This document shows positions 34,779-45,433 of a stretch of DNA of 64,000 nt, one piece after another; the stretch's first letter is position 1; each line of letters starts with the position of its first letter. The stretch spans positions 48,524,193 to 48,588,192 of the forward strand of contig NC_052353.1 of NCBI RefSeq assembly GCF_009727055.1, read 5' to 3'. This DNA comes from Benincasa hispida. Lineage: Eukaryota > Streptophyta > Magnoliopsida > Cucurbitales > Cucurbitaceae. Under the pieces are notes generated by a model. That model had not been told where the DNA came from. It did not search any database and saw only the letters and a list, made by a program, of their open reading frames with translations. A program made the position numbers and the translations under genes.

Positions 34779-36218
34779 CTTGGCAGCTAATAGTTTGTTG
34801 ACTTTTGTGTTTTTACAGGCAACCTTTTTACCTTGGGGGTATTGTAGCTTGTGCGACCAAGTTGCAAACAATATTGAAGTGTAGGCGATACGTCGAAAGC
34901 CAGTATTGACCCCAAGATAGAAGGGCAATCAGTCGCATGAGCTGAAGGTAGTTTTAAGCACATGGTGGCCAACATGTGCCCAACAATTGCCGGAAGTTCC
35001 AATGGTCAAGGCGAGCCTCTTGACCTAAGCAGTTGAGAGCAATCTCTTGCATGAGAGATTCCTTGCGGTGACCTCACTCCAATTTCTCTAGGGATGTCTT
35101 CTACTCCATCTTTACCTTGCTTTCCTAGTTAGTTTATTTTTATTGCTATTTTGGATATGCGGCTCCTTTCTTGGATGTGGTGTGTTTGCTCTTTGTAGGT
35201 GCGACAATAATTCTCCTCGGTGCACAGTTGCAACGGCTGGATCCTCTTCATCATTAAAGTATGGCTTCGACTGCATGAATTCTAAAGCATGGTCGCAAGT
35301 GTTATTCTACTCAAGGTTCCTTTCTTGTTATCTTTTATGCATCATCCTTTTGAAATTCTCTTTGTTTGATTTCCTTCCTTTGCGATGCATCTATGATAGT
35401 ACATATAATTCACTACATCCGCCAACTAAGTATCGCAAAGCTCACCTTACTTTTAATAGCTTCTTCAAAATTTGACAGTCTAAGTTTTATCATGTGTAAA
35501 CCTCTATTCAAACATTTATTACCGCATTCCTATTGAGTTTGTCTTTAGCTTTGCAGTGAAAGCGCTGTAAATCTCTAAGTCTGGGGGTGGCAGCGATCCT
35601 GGAGAAATGCGTTCACTGCATTGCAATACTATTAAAAAAAAATTGAGAATAACAACTCCACTGTCAGTGCAATGGGAAACCCATGCTGATAAGTGTCAAG
35701 TTGTGAAAGGCACTTACCCATAGTTGGATGTCCGCATGATACCCGTGGGGGCAGGCCAAAATGAAAGTGAGTCTTCAGGATCAATGCATAAGCGCAACTC
35801 CTCTGTCTGGTGCAAACCAAATTAAGCCAAGACAAGAGTTGAGTTGAATATGGCACGCAACCGAAGTTGGTTGTCCGCATGATAAATGTGGGGGCAAGCC
35901 AAAAGGAAGACATAGCTGGGTTCAACGCCGCATTCTAATAATAAAATCGCAAAGCTTTAAATTGTATCAACGAACGCATTCTTAAAAGCTAAATGCAAAG
36001 TTGCGGGGAACGAGTCGAAAGTTTTTAAGCAGAGGCTTTCCATATTTAAGCTTAGAAAAGTTCTCTTTGAAGAAGTAGTCGATGTGGAGGAGAGCATTGC
36101 TGCCATGGTTAGAGTATGAGTAAATTTATTTTGAGAGGCTGGTCATCGCAAAGGAAAGTCGGAGGGTGTACTACAAATTTCCCAAGTATAAAGCATGCTC
36201 GAGGACAAACATGATTCT
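34779..36218 (+). other. Non-coding internal region of Z with paired conserved motif
   Basis: No gag, protease, RT or integrase motif is recognisable; the longest open frame (35143-35475) has no family text. Two copies of the 45-nt motif lie at 35721-35768 and 35865-35909, each reading AGTTGG-TGTCCGCATGATA and then GGGGGCA-GCCAAAA. About 300 bases separate the second motif from the polypurine tract. Confidence 0.75.
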
Positions 36219-36231
36219 AAGTTTGGGGGTG
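36219..36231 (+). other. Polypurine tract of element Z
   Basis: AAGTTTGGGGGTG directly precedes the LTR start TGATGTCGGG. X has the equivalent AAATTTGGGGGTG. Confidence 0.8.
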
Positions 36232-38274
36232 TGATGTCGGGTAGAAATGCACATCATTATAGGGCTTTTATTTAGAATTATGAGGGCTATTAAGAATAAG
36301 ATGCGGCAATTATACTAAGAATTCATGAGAAAAAGAGTTTGCGTCGATTGGCATTTAGAATCTCGGCTAACCCACTTTTACGTGATTATGCGTTCAATTA
36401 TCTATCTTTGTAGCTAATGCAGGAAGCAGTTGCATAGGCAGAAGCCAGGCTATCGCAAAGATGACTGCATGCGGGGAATCTCTCCATTGCAGAGGCGAAC
36501 ACATACGTTTGACTCATGGATGTTGCGATCATTAACCGCATGCGTCCATCGCATAGAAGTTGCAGCTGTCAAGCGAATGCGGTCATTGTAGAGAGATTGC
36601 GGTTACAAAATAATAACCATAATAGAAGGATGACCACAAGGGTGGTGGAATACATTAATACTCAAGAAAACAAGTATGAACGCATACCTCGGGAGTATCA
36701 AAAAGTGATGTTGACATTTCACCTACCACGCCGTTAGAAGCAGAGATTCAGAAAAGAACCATTGCGCCGTGAGTGTCAGATTATGAGCAGGTCCATAAAT
36801 GTTGTCGGCAATCAAGCTCTATAAATAGAAGCCGTAGAGCAGAATTTCAAATCATTCAAGGCTTTCCGCCTGAGATTCCATGCCTTAGGGCGGATCCTTG
36901 TGATCCAGACCAAAGCATGAAGAGATAGTCTTGAGAGTTCTTCATCTTCTTCATCCATTCCGAGTGACGACCGGAGCCTTTGTCGAAGTTAGAGCTCGAG
37001 AGAGTCTGCTCCATCGCCCTTCCATGGCACCAGTTGTAGCCTTGACACACATTTGCTGGAAGCAAGACATTGCTTCCAGCTGGCCCTTTCATTTTCTCTT
37101 CTTTCCTTATATTATATTGTATTACATTTTGGATTAAGGAATTAATACATTTTGTGATCACTGCATTTCTATACTTCCTTCGATTCCATTTCCATCTTCA
37201 TTTACTGAGCATCTTTAACATTCATCACATCACTTAGTGAGATTGCTAGAGTATCGCATACTTTATTATACGGCATAGGAATATGAAGCATGTAGAAAAC
37301 CACCGGGAGGTGTGCGTTGCATGAGTGTTGTGAGAAAACCTTATTTTCTTAGTGGAAAGCTGTAGCAATGCTTGTCTATAAGTGGACACAATGCTTGTCT
37401 ATGAGTAGAATCAACAGCAACTAACTGGCCGAGAAGGTAAGTAGTTGGTCGCATTAAGCAATGTAAGCAAGTGTTCACTAGAGATAGGAATAATCTTACG
37501 TCAACCAGGTTTATGTGATTACCTTGTCTTATGAGTGCATCATTCATCATTTAGGCATACTTGGGAGAGTAGTCTAAAAACTAAATCTAAGACTCAGGAG
37601 AGCGGATTGGATCTCATAAGCAAGAATGAGGATCTTAAGAATAAGCTCCGTTTGCTACTACACAGAGTATCCACCCTTTAAGTAGAATATGGTGGTATGC
37701 GGTCATCTTGCTTATGTGTGAGAGCACGTGAGCGGGAATGTAGAGGCTTAGAAATAGGCTTATCGACACTGTCGCATATACATCGCATGCGTCTACGCCA
37801 AATGTGTATAGCATAATCGCATAGCTTGTGTTGGCTGGGGTTGCCCTTACGGTCAAGCTTAGTGCTGCAATAAAGACATCCTCGCTTTTTCATCTATTTT
37901 TCCATGCATTTTACTACACGTAACAGTTTTCATGTCTCTACCTCTCATTCATACTTCCACCACTTAATCTGTTAGTTAGGAGTAGGAGTAGTGCGTAGCC
38001 TTTTAACCTCAAATTCTTTTATACTTCGTCGCAAACACACTACCGCATAACATTTAGCTGCAAGTCCCTGAGTTCGACCTCGGATCACTCAAGAAACTTA
38101 CGATCTGGTTATACTTGCCGAGAGCGTAAGAAAACTTGTGACATGAACGCATGGTCATTGCATATAAGATTAACGCATACTTTCCATTCCAACACATGAC
38201 CACCAACCCATGAGAACAAACGCATAACCTAAGACATGCATCAAACAAATTGCGCTTCTAAATTTACATCACCA
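36232..38274 (+). mobile_element. 3' LTR of element Z
   Basis: It begins TGATGTCGGGTAG and ends AATTTACATCACCA. The TATA box is at 36820-36827 and the AGTCCCTGAGTTCGACC block at about 38060-38080. It provides the undisturbed reference for the two changes in the 5' copy. Confidence 0.88.
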
Positions 38275-38817
38275 ATATGTGAGTGGGGGTATCCTACGTA
38301 ATTAGTTTGTATATGACTGAACAGTGAAATAGTAACCACTTGATGTAACACAGTTGACTAGTTAGGTTTCTACTTCAATCCGATGAGTTAGGCTACTTAT
38401 TCTTAATCCTGCACATATTATGAACTCCTGTTCATGAGCAATTGTCCTATGATTTGTATGGGTGAGAGTAGCCAGTTTGTCGACTCAATAAGCCTACCAT
38501 TTTGGGGATAAGACCGAGTGAGAAGCTAGGAACATAATAATACAAGATGGAGTTGACTCCTTTCCGACTTTAGGGTAGGTAGATGGGTGTTCACTTAAGT
38601 GGTGTCTCCGTGACTTGAGCAAAGGGCCCTACCCTCTCATTGGCCTGAGAGGGGATTCTTTTTAATGGTTGGACCATAAACATGTTGTTCATTAGAGGAG
38701 CACTAGTACTTAGGGATACAGAGGTAACCCAAGGGTAAAATGGTAATTTGACCCAGCTGGTGTTACGAACACTCATGAAGAACTAACTTGCTGTTATTAG
38801 TGTATATCCATGAACAC

Positions 38818-40808
38818 TGACAACTTGTAAAAATACAAGTTATTTATGTTGTTTTATTTAGATATTGCGGCAAAAAGAGAGGAAAGTTGCGTTGATAGTA
38901 TAAGAATTGGCTGAGAAATATGAAAATTATGAAATGTCCTGAACGCATCCACTAACCCCATTTCGATGGCGAATAGAATGTTCCAGTCTCATTTTTGCAA
39001 GAAATAGGTCACTACATGCGTTAATGGCTCGAAGATAAAATGTACAATGCATTTACATCGCATGCGCCAATCGATCAAGAACGAAGAGATGATCAACGCA
39101 ATGACGGCGCATGCGACGATCAATCATGAGCTTTAGCGATCAACGCATTTCAACTGCTGTCTCTTATACACATCTAGATGTGTATAAGAGACAGGAGATG
39201 ATCAAAGCAATGACGGCGCATGCGACGATCAATCATGAGCTTTAGCAATCAACGTATTTCAACTGCATGCGGTAATAAAAAACAACACCGCTGCAGCGAT
39301 CGATCGAAGATGTGAAGAGCAACGCATTCGCGAATGATTCTGACAAGTGTACAGCTTTTTGTTGTGCAATTCTGACGGATTGATCGTGGAGTAGAGAGAA
39401 ATTTTCCATTACGCCATGGCAAGAATTACCATAATTATACAGTGGGGACCACAAATTCAAAGAGCCAAGGTCTTGTCTATAAATAGCTTCCTCAAATTCG
39501 CTGAAAGATATACTGGGAGAGAGGTTGGTCTGAAGAGACTTTACAGAGTAAATCTGGGAGAAGTACGAGACAAGGCTGAAAAATGAGTCTCCGAGCAAGG
39601 AATTCTTTTGATTCCTGAAGCTGAAGCTCTGTGCAAAAGGTGAATTCTACTGGGAAAGCAAGCCTAATAGGGAAGCTTTCCTCTCCACCACATCCATACG
39701 CCGGCAAGCACAAGTCTCCGATCGGGATCTGTGTCAAGACGTTGACACTCTTTTTGTATTTTTTTCTATTCTCTTGTGTTCATCTTCTTTAATCCCTCTT
39801 TCATGAACATGTATCAAACGCTTAATTTTAGAATTAAATGTTATCATCGTCATCATTATCATCTCTCTGTCTCTTTCCATACATTTATCATCCATTTTCT
39901 CCATGATGTGTTCTTAATCTCCAGGGTAAACAGTGAGAATTAAGCGAGTGAGTCAATTTATGTCAAGGAATCAATTAAGTTTAGCTAAAGCATGCTCGAC
40001 GGCATCTTCACCTGTGAGAGTAGAAGTGAAGATGTTATTCCGCCTATCGAGAGAAGGTTCGAAGAATGCGTTAACTAAAGCGAGAAGTATTTCCAGAGAT
40101 GGAAACAACCTTGCGTTCATCTCTGTTACACCATAGACGTATGGGAACGCGGTCGATCACTGAAAGGTGTATGCCAAGAGAAAATGGAACCTTAGTTGCG
40201 TCCCTAACACGATTGATGAACTTGCTATGTTTTTACTTTTTACTCATTCTCTTTCTGCCTCAATCATAAGACTTGCCATCGCATTCATAGATTCTTTTTG
40301 TACAACTTTATAGTCAGTCCTCGACACCCATATCATAGTAGTTTAGAAATTTACTTTATCAACGCATTTTTACTTTCAGCGCAATTTATATTTCTGTACA
40401 AACCAAAATTCTTTATTCATTATTATAACCGGTTGCATGTATCACATTAGTATCGCATTTAACGACAACAATCCTCGTGTTTGACCTCAGATCATTCTGA
40501 GAAACATGTGTTGGAATTATACTTGGTTCCAACATAAGGATACTTGTGACACACAGTACTTCATCGCATACTACGAGCATATCACTATCAACGCATACAT
40601 TTAGAACGTAGTATCGCATAAAATGTCTTTATCGCAAAGCATTTGAGCGCATATAGATCATCATTCATCCATTCATCAACGCAATAGATATATAACATTC
40701 CAATTTTATCCTCACAAGTTTATGGCAATATGAGCTTGTAGCATAATATCTATCATCACAGTGCATAATAATTAATAGATAAAGATAATAAAAAACCAAT
40801 AGTCAACA
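38818..40808 (+). mobile_element. 5' LTR of X, containing an assembly artefact
   Basis: It is 1991 bases as assembled. The TATA box TATAAATA is at 39478-39485 and the TTTGACCTCAGATC block near 40480. It matches the 3' LTR closely. About 113 extra bases are explained by a 38-base adapter and a flanking duplication of about 75 bases around 39157-39194; removing them brings it to about the 3' LTR length (1896). Confidence 0.88.
39157..39194. other. Nextera mate-pair junction adapter left in the assembly
   Basis: The 38-base perfect palindrome is CTGTCTCTTATACACATCT followed by its reverse complement AGATGTGTATAAGAGACAG, which is the Tn5 mosaic end doubled, as in the circularisation junction of Nextera mate-pair libraries. 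About 75 bases to the left (from GAGATGATCAACGCAATGAC) recur to the right with a few differences. The matching 3' LTR near 50110 has neither adapter nor duplication. Confidence 0.96.
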
Positions 40809-40814
40809 AGTTTA

Positions 40815-40832
40815 TGGTGTCGTTGTCGAGGA
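40815..40832 (+). other. Primer-binding site of element X
   Basis: TGGTGTCGTTGTCGAGGA lies six bases after the LTR end and is a decayed form of the tRNA-Asp-type site found in V. Confidence 0.8.
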
Positions 40833-40942
40833 TTGGTAACGGTTAGTGTTGAATACTTTTGTGGTATTTTGTAGGACAGATCTCTGTTGTACTGTTTGTT
40901 TATCGCGAAGAGCAGGCTAACGATTTATAAGTACTGGAACTG

Positions 40943-42415
40943 ATCTAGAATTCGATGCTGACCCAGAGATCGAGCGTACTTTTTGCGCAACGGCGTGCCA
41001 GAAAAGAATCAGGCGAAGAAGAGTAAATATGGCTAATAACGAGAGTCCCGAAGGTAATCAGGGGGCAAATTGGCGAGCGCAAGATCTTGTCTTTCTTGCT
41101 GCTGACCTCAACATCCCCATGAGGAACTATGCGGCACCGAATCTTTACGACTTCTTGCCCGGTATTTCACGAGCAATGGTTGAGGAGAACGTACGCTTTG
41201 AAATAAAGTCAGTCATGCTCTAGATGATTCAAAACGTAGGGCAATTTGGAGGTCTACAAGGTGAAAACCCGCACGCCCATCTGACCAACTTTGTGGAGAT
41301 GTGCAATACTTTCTCCATCCCTGGCATCATCCCTGAAGGAATTAGACTGTACCTTTTCTCGTACACATTGAGGGACGAGGAAATAAGGTGGGCTCATTCG
41401 TTGGAGCCAAATGAAATCACGTCATGGGACCGGTTGGTGGAACGGTTCATGAAGAAATTCTTCCCTCCAGCCATCAATGCAAGGAGATGGAAGGTTGTGC
41501 TGAATTTCGAGCAGATGGAGAACGAGACTCTAAGCATCACATGTGTGTGTTTCAGAAGATTGGTGAAAATTATCCGCATATCGGGATTCCCGATTGTCTT
41601 CTGATGGAAACTTTTTATAACGCCCTGAATCGATGAACACAAGCCGTTGCTGACGCCTATGCAGTGGGAGGATTTATGAATAAGACCTACATGGAAGCCA
41701 AGGTCATCCTTGATTGTATTTTTTGAAACACGGATGATTGGGTGGATGACGGGTATGGGGGAAGAGGCCCCGAAAGAAGAAGAACTGAAAACGCCATTGT
41801 ACCAGTGGATACAATGACAACCTTACCTGCAAAAATGGCCGCGGTGACCTCTCTCCTTCAAACGATGGCAATTAATTAAGATGCCCTCTCTCAAAGTTCA
41901 GTGTAACCCAATACGTCAGCGCTAGTGGCGGCAATAAGTTGTGTCCAATGTGGAGGGGGCCATGCTGCAGAGATGTGCCCATCAAACCCGCAACCAGTGT
42001 TTGCTATCCAAAACAACCCTTATAGCAACACTTACAATCCAGGTTGGCGGAATCACCCTAACTTCAATTGGGGAGGGAATTACAACCAGGGGGGCCAAAG
42101 TAATCATTAGAACAACAATTTGGGGAATCGAGGAAATCCTCCATCTTTTCACCAGAATCAGAATCAGTCATCAAAGCCAACCGCATAACCAACCGTCCAC
42201 TTCCAACACCTCTGTAAATTCATCATCATTGGAGCCCCTCCTGAAACAATACATTGAGAAAAATGACGCAGTCATGCAGTCGCAGGCGTCTTCAATAAAG
42301 AACTTGGAGATCCAAGTCGGGCAATTGGCAGCCGAGCTTCGCAACAGAACACCGAGAATGCTACCAAGTAACTCAGAAGCCCCGGGATCTCATGGGAAGG
42401 AACAATGTCCTTGAT
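40943..42415 (+). pseudogene. Athila-type gag of X, broken
   Basis: Frames carry DPEIERTF, then MRNYAAPNLYDFLPGISRAM, QNVGQFGGLQGENPHAHLTN, TSWDRLVERFMKKFFPP and NETLS, the capsid part of Athila gag. After a frame change come FYNALNR, a NKTYMEAKVILD-like helix, and the zinc knuckle CVQCGGGHAAEMC (CX2CX3HX4C) with NPYSNTYNPGWRNHPNF. The end includes QSQASSIKNLEIQVGQLAAE. Stops at 41222 and near 41605 and frameshifts inactivate it. Protease and everything downstream in pol are missing. Confidence 0.87.
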
Positions 42416-42837
42416 GACATTGCACAGGCAAGCTTGACCACCTGCAGGGGTGTGGATTGCGGTAATCGTGAGAAATTTGTCTTTCAATCAGCATCCCTAG
42501 AATCTATGTTTAATCGCTTTCTTTACAACTTTCCTTTATTGTTTTCTACATTGCATTATTTACTGCTTTCTTAAAACTAGCCTTTACTGCTTTATGAATT
42601 TACTTTCAATTTAATTCAATTGCGTTATTTCCATGCCTTGTTCAATTTACATACTTTTCTGCTGTAGTTTGCGTTGTTCTTAATTCTCTGTGAATGACTG
42701 ACTAAAAAGAAAATGAACACCGCAAAGTCTTATCAACTTGCATTGTTGATGAAATAAAAATTTTTAAAAAAAATAAAAAATAATAAAAATAAATAAATAA
42801 AATAAATAAATAATAAACTTTAATTAACATCTGGTAT
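42416..42837 (+). other. Untranslated spacer of X with AAATA-rich tract
   Basis: After the gag end the sequence is T-rich and non-coding, closing with a low-complexity AAATAAATAAA tract at about 42765-42825. Confidence 0.6.
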
Positions 42838-43140
42838 GCATTGCGATGATGGGTGCATCTTGTGCTGATAAGATACACTTTGCGTCCATCTTATACAAAT
42901 GCATTGCGCTGAGGGGTGTGTTGCGCGCGTATTTATTCTGCGCCCGTCCTTAGCGAAAATGCACTATGTCGAGGTAGTGTTGCGCCAATAGAAATACCGT
43001 GCACCCATCCTCTAGAAATTCGTTGAGTTGAGGGGTGTGTTGCGCTAATGCATGCGTTGTTGCCCGTCCTCTGCAAATATGCATTTGCGGTAACAGATGC
43101 ATTGCGTGAATCTTTAACCTTGCACCCGTCCGAATAAAAC
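42838..43140 (+). repeat. Five tandem 60-bp units in element X
   Basis: Units start at about 42838, 42901, 42961, 43021 and 43081. Each opens with GCATTGCG-like text, has GAGGGGTGTGTTGCG in the first half and TGCACCCGTCC-like text about 20 bases before the end. Period is 60 bases and constant; units are strongly diverged from each other. They are AT/GC balanced, unlike the spacer before them. Confidence 0.85.
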
Positions 43141-43328
43141 ACAAAAGATAAATTATTTTTGCGAGAGAGTAGTCCAATTATTTAGGCTTCCAAGGAAATG
43201 ATGACTTAGCAGATGAAAGGACGTCCCTCTCTACTAATTCATAAATGTAAGGAGCGCGGCGGGCAGGCTTTTTGAGTATCTCGAAGCCTGCCACGTAGTA
43301 TTTGTGTTGGGCCCATCAAGGCCCAACC

Positions 43329-43336
43329 TATAAATT
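43329..43336 (+). promoter_or_regulatory. TATA-like box upstream of the X envelope-like ORF
   Basis: TATAAATT lies 148 bases before the first ATG of the envelope-like region (43477). A comparable TATA-like site lies upstream of the same ORF in Y. The role as an internal promoter is an inference. Confidence 0.4.
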
Positions 43337-43476
43337 CCTTCCTCCTTCGTCTGAGGAAGTCTATTTGAATCTTTTGCGAAAAAGAAAACCCTAAGCACAC
43401 GCTCTGCATACCCAACCATTGAAATTTCCTCCTAAGTCCCAAAGATTTTTTTTCAAATCTTTCTTTCACCAAAACC

Positions 43477-45433
43477 ATGGCTGAGAAATCCTCACATTCA
43501 TCTTCCTTGCCTTCATCACCTTCCCCAGCCCAAATCACCGCAAGGGAGGAGGCATTCCTCACAGCAAGCTGCCGCCTCACCGCCCAGTCGAAGCCTATCT
43601 AAAGAATCGTCGAAAAACCGCGGCGAAAACCTTTTGTAGCCAAACCACTCCAAATCTGAGAGGGGCTGAGCAACGAGAGTGCCCCACTCCCAGCACTGTC
43701 ATCGTAAAGTGAGAAGAAAATAAGAGATGAAAAAGAAGTGTTTGGGAGCATCCTGAGCAACATGGAGAAGGAGGGAGGGCTACCTGAAGTCGGAGTTGTT
43801 AATCAGCACTTACCTTTGGAGGAGGAGATGGCAGAAGCTTTACGAAGAAGTGCCCTGGCCGTTGCAGATCCTAAGGAAACTGTTCATACAGAATCCTATG
43901 AGGGACCCACCAGGGTTGCCTTGGAGGTTGTGGGAGCGAAGAAGCAATTTGAAGCAGCTGAAGGGAATAAGAAAAGAAAAAGAAAGGAGAAGAGGGCAGA
44001 AGAAGATGAAGAGGCTCGACCAAAGAAGGAGAAGAAAGAAAAGAAGTCGAGTGAAAAGAGGGAGCGCAGGCGAGAAAATAAGCGCCTAAATAAGGAAGAA
44101 AAGAGGAAGAGGGCGGAAAGCCCAGATGTCGACGGAGAATCCACCACCGCAAGGGTGGAAGAGGGGATGTCAAGGCAAGAAAAAGAATCAGTGCAACCTC
44201 AAGAGGCATCAACGCATATTAGGACGATTGCGACTAAAGACCAAGAGGATCCAAAAATTACCCCTATAATGTGGCGTCACAAGGAGAATGCGCTGCAAGG
44301 GTCGATAAGTGACCCACAATTTTTGCAAAGTCTAGCAGAAGAGAAGGAAAGGAGAAAAAGAGAAGAAGAGGAAAAACAAGAAAAGATGTTACGAGTGCAA
44401 CAAATCATCGCAACAGGCAATTTGAAAAGACAACTCCAAGATGTAGAAGTGCATCGTAACAACACAATTTTGGCAGAAGAAGAGAGAAAAGGGCTCAAGG
44501 ATGAACAACATATTGCTGGCCTCGGAGCAATTTGAAAATTAAATGAGAGAAGAAGAAGAGGAAGAAAAGAAGAAGGAAGAGAAGGAGAAACGGCGCAAGG
44601 CAAATGTGCAGCGCATCAAAGAAAAAGAAAAAGAAAAGAAGTTGTAGATTGGAAAGGGAAGAAGAAGAACAACACAAGGAATGGGAACGCAAATAAAGAC
44701 AAATGTCCCGCCTTACGTTGGCACAAGATAAGGGCAAAGCAAAAGTTGGAAGTAGCGAGTCTGCGTTAACCAAAGGGCGCCCATCAAAGAAGAAGGTAAA
44801 AGACAACATGATGATGGAGATGGGGTTCTTTCCTACGCCAACGCCACTACCGAATTTAATTACAAGTGTTGTGCTAGAGCATGGGCGGGAGACATTCTGC
44901 CAGTGCCCATCCATAATAATTCCGATGGTAGCAAGAGCTTTTTATAATGGACGACTTCATGGCACCAAAGATGCGGTGATCATGAAAGGGTGTACAGTGC
45001 CATTCAGCGCAAGGGACATCAACGAATTATATAAGATGAAGGACATCCGGGATGCGCCAGGCAACAAAATTATTGATGATCCTAAAGAAGAACAAATGGA
45101 GGATGCGCTGAGAACATTAACGCTATCAGACACTCAGTGGTCGGTATCTTTGAAAGGCATTAAGATCCTTGCATCCAACAAACTGCTTCCGGAAGCGCGT
45201 CTTTGGGTTTACTTGGTGAAAAGGTGACTTATCCCTATATCGCATGACAAAACAGTTTCAAGGGATCGAGTAATGGTCGCATATTGCATAGCGCGTGGTA
45301 TTCTGATTGACGTGGGCCAACTGATTGCAAAGCAAATTCAAGGTTTTTTAGGGCGTGTGAGAGGCTAGTATTTCTTTCCTTGGACGGTTTCAAGCTTATA
45401 CCTCTCTGTGGGCGTAGGTATTGAAGAGGAACC
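43477..45433 (+). pseudogene. Athila envelope-like ORF of X, first part
   Basis: A short frame from MAEKSSHSSSLPSSPS stops at 43602. A longer frame (43738-44535) is extremely rich in Lys, Glu and Arg and probably forms a coiled coil. After another break, 44703-45227 gives EMGFFPTPTPLPNLITSVV, ARAFYNGRLHGT, VPFSARDINELYKM and NKLLPEARLWVYLVKR. That arrangement matches the plant domain often labelled putative transposon protein (PF20167), which belongs to envelope-like ORFs of Athila elements. It is interrupted at 45434 by a solo LTR and resumes at 47829. Confidence 0.78.

Larger units (their letters stand above)
30801..38274 (+). mobile_element. Non-coding LTR element Z (LARD-like)
   Basis: Perfect ATATG duplications flank the element (30796-30800 and 38275-38279). 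It has two LTRs (30801-34754 and 36232-38274), a tRNA-Asp-like primer site, a polypurine tract and an internal region of about 1.5 kb without gag or pol text. The 5' LTR is longer because of a nested solo LTR and a terminal duplication. It must have depended on proteins of a related element to move. Confidence 0.9.

Noticed and set aside
39157..39194. Perfect palindrome as a natural insertion-sequence end or hairpin terminator
   Set aside because: The sequence equals the doubled Tn5 mosaic end used in mate-pair libraries and is absent from the sister LTR.
42838..43140. Regular 60-bp repeats as a CRISPR-like array
   Set aside because: Units are contiguous and diverged throughout, with no constant repeat alternating with unique spacers, in a plant retrotransposon.
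43871..44603. Minus-strand Ser/Phe/Leu-rich frames
   Set aside because: They are the antisense of the Lys/Glu-rich coiled-coil part of the X envelope-like ORF, where purine-rich codons remove stops on the other strand.
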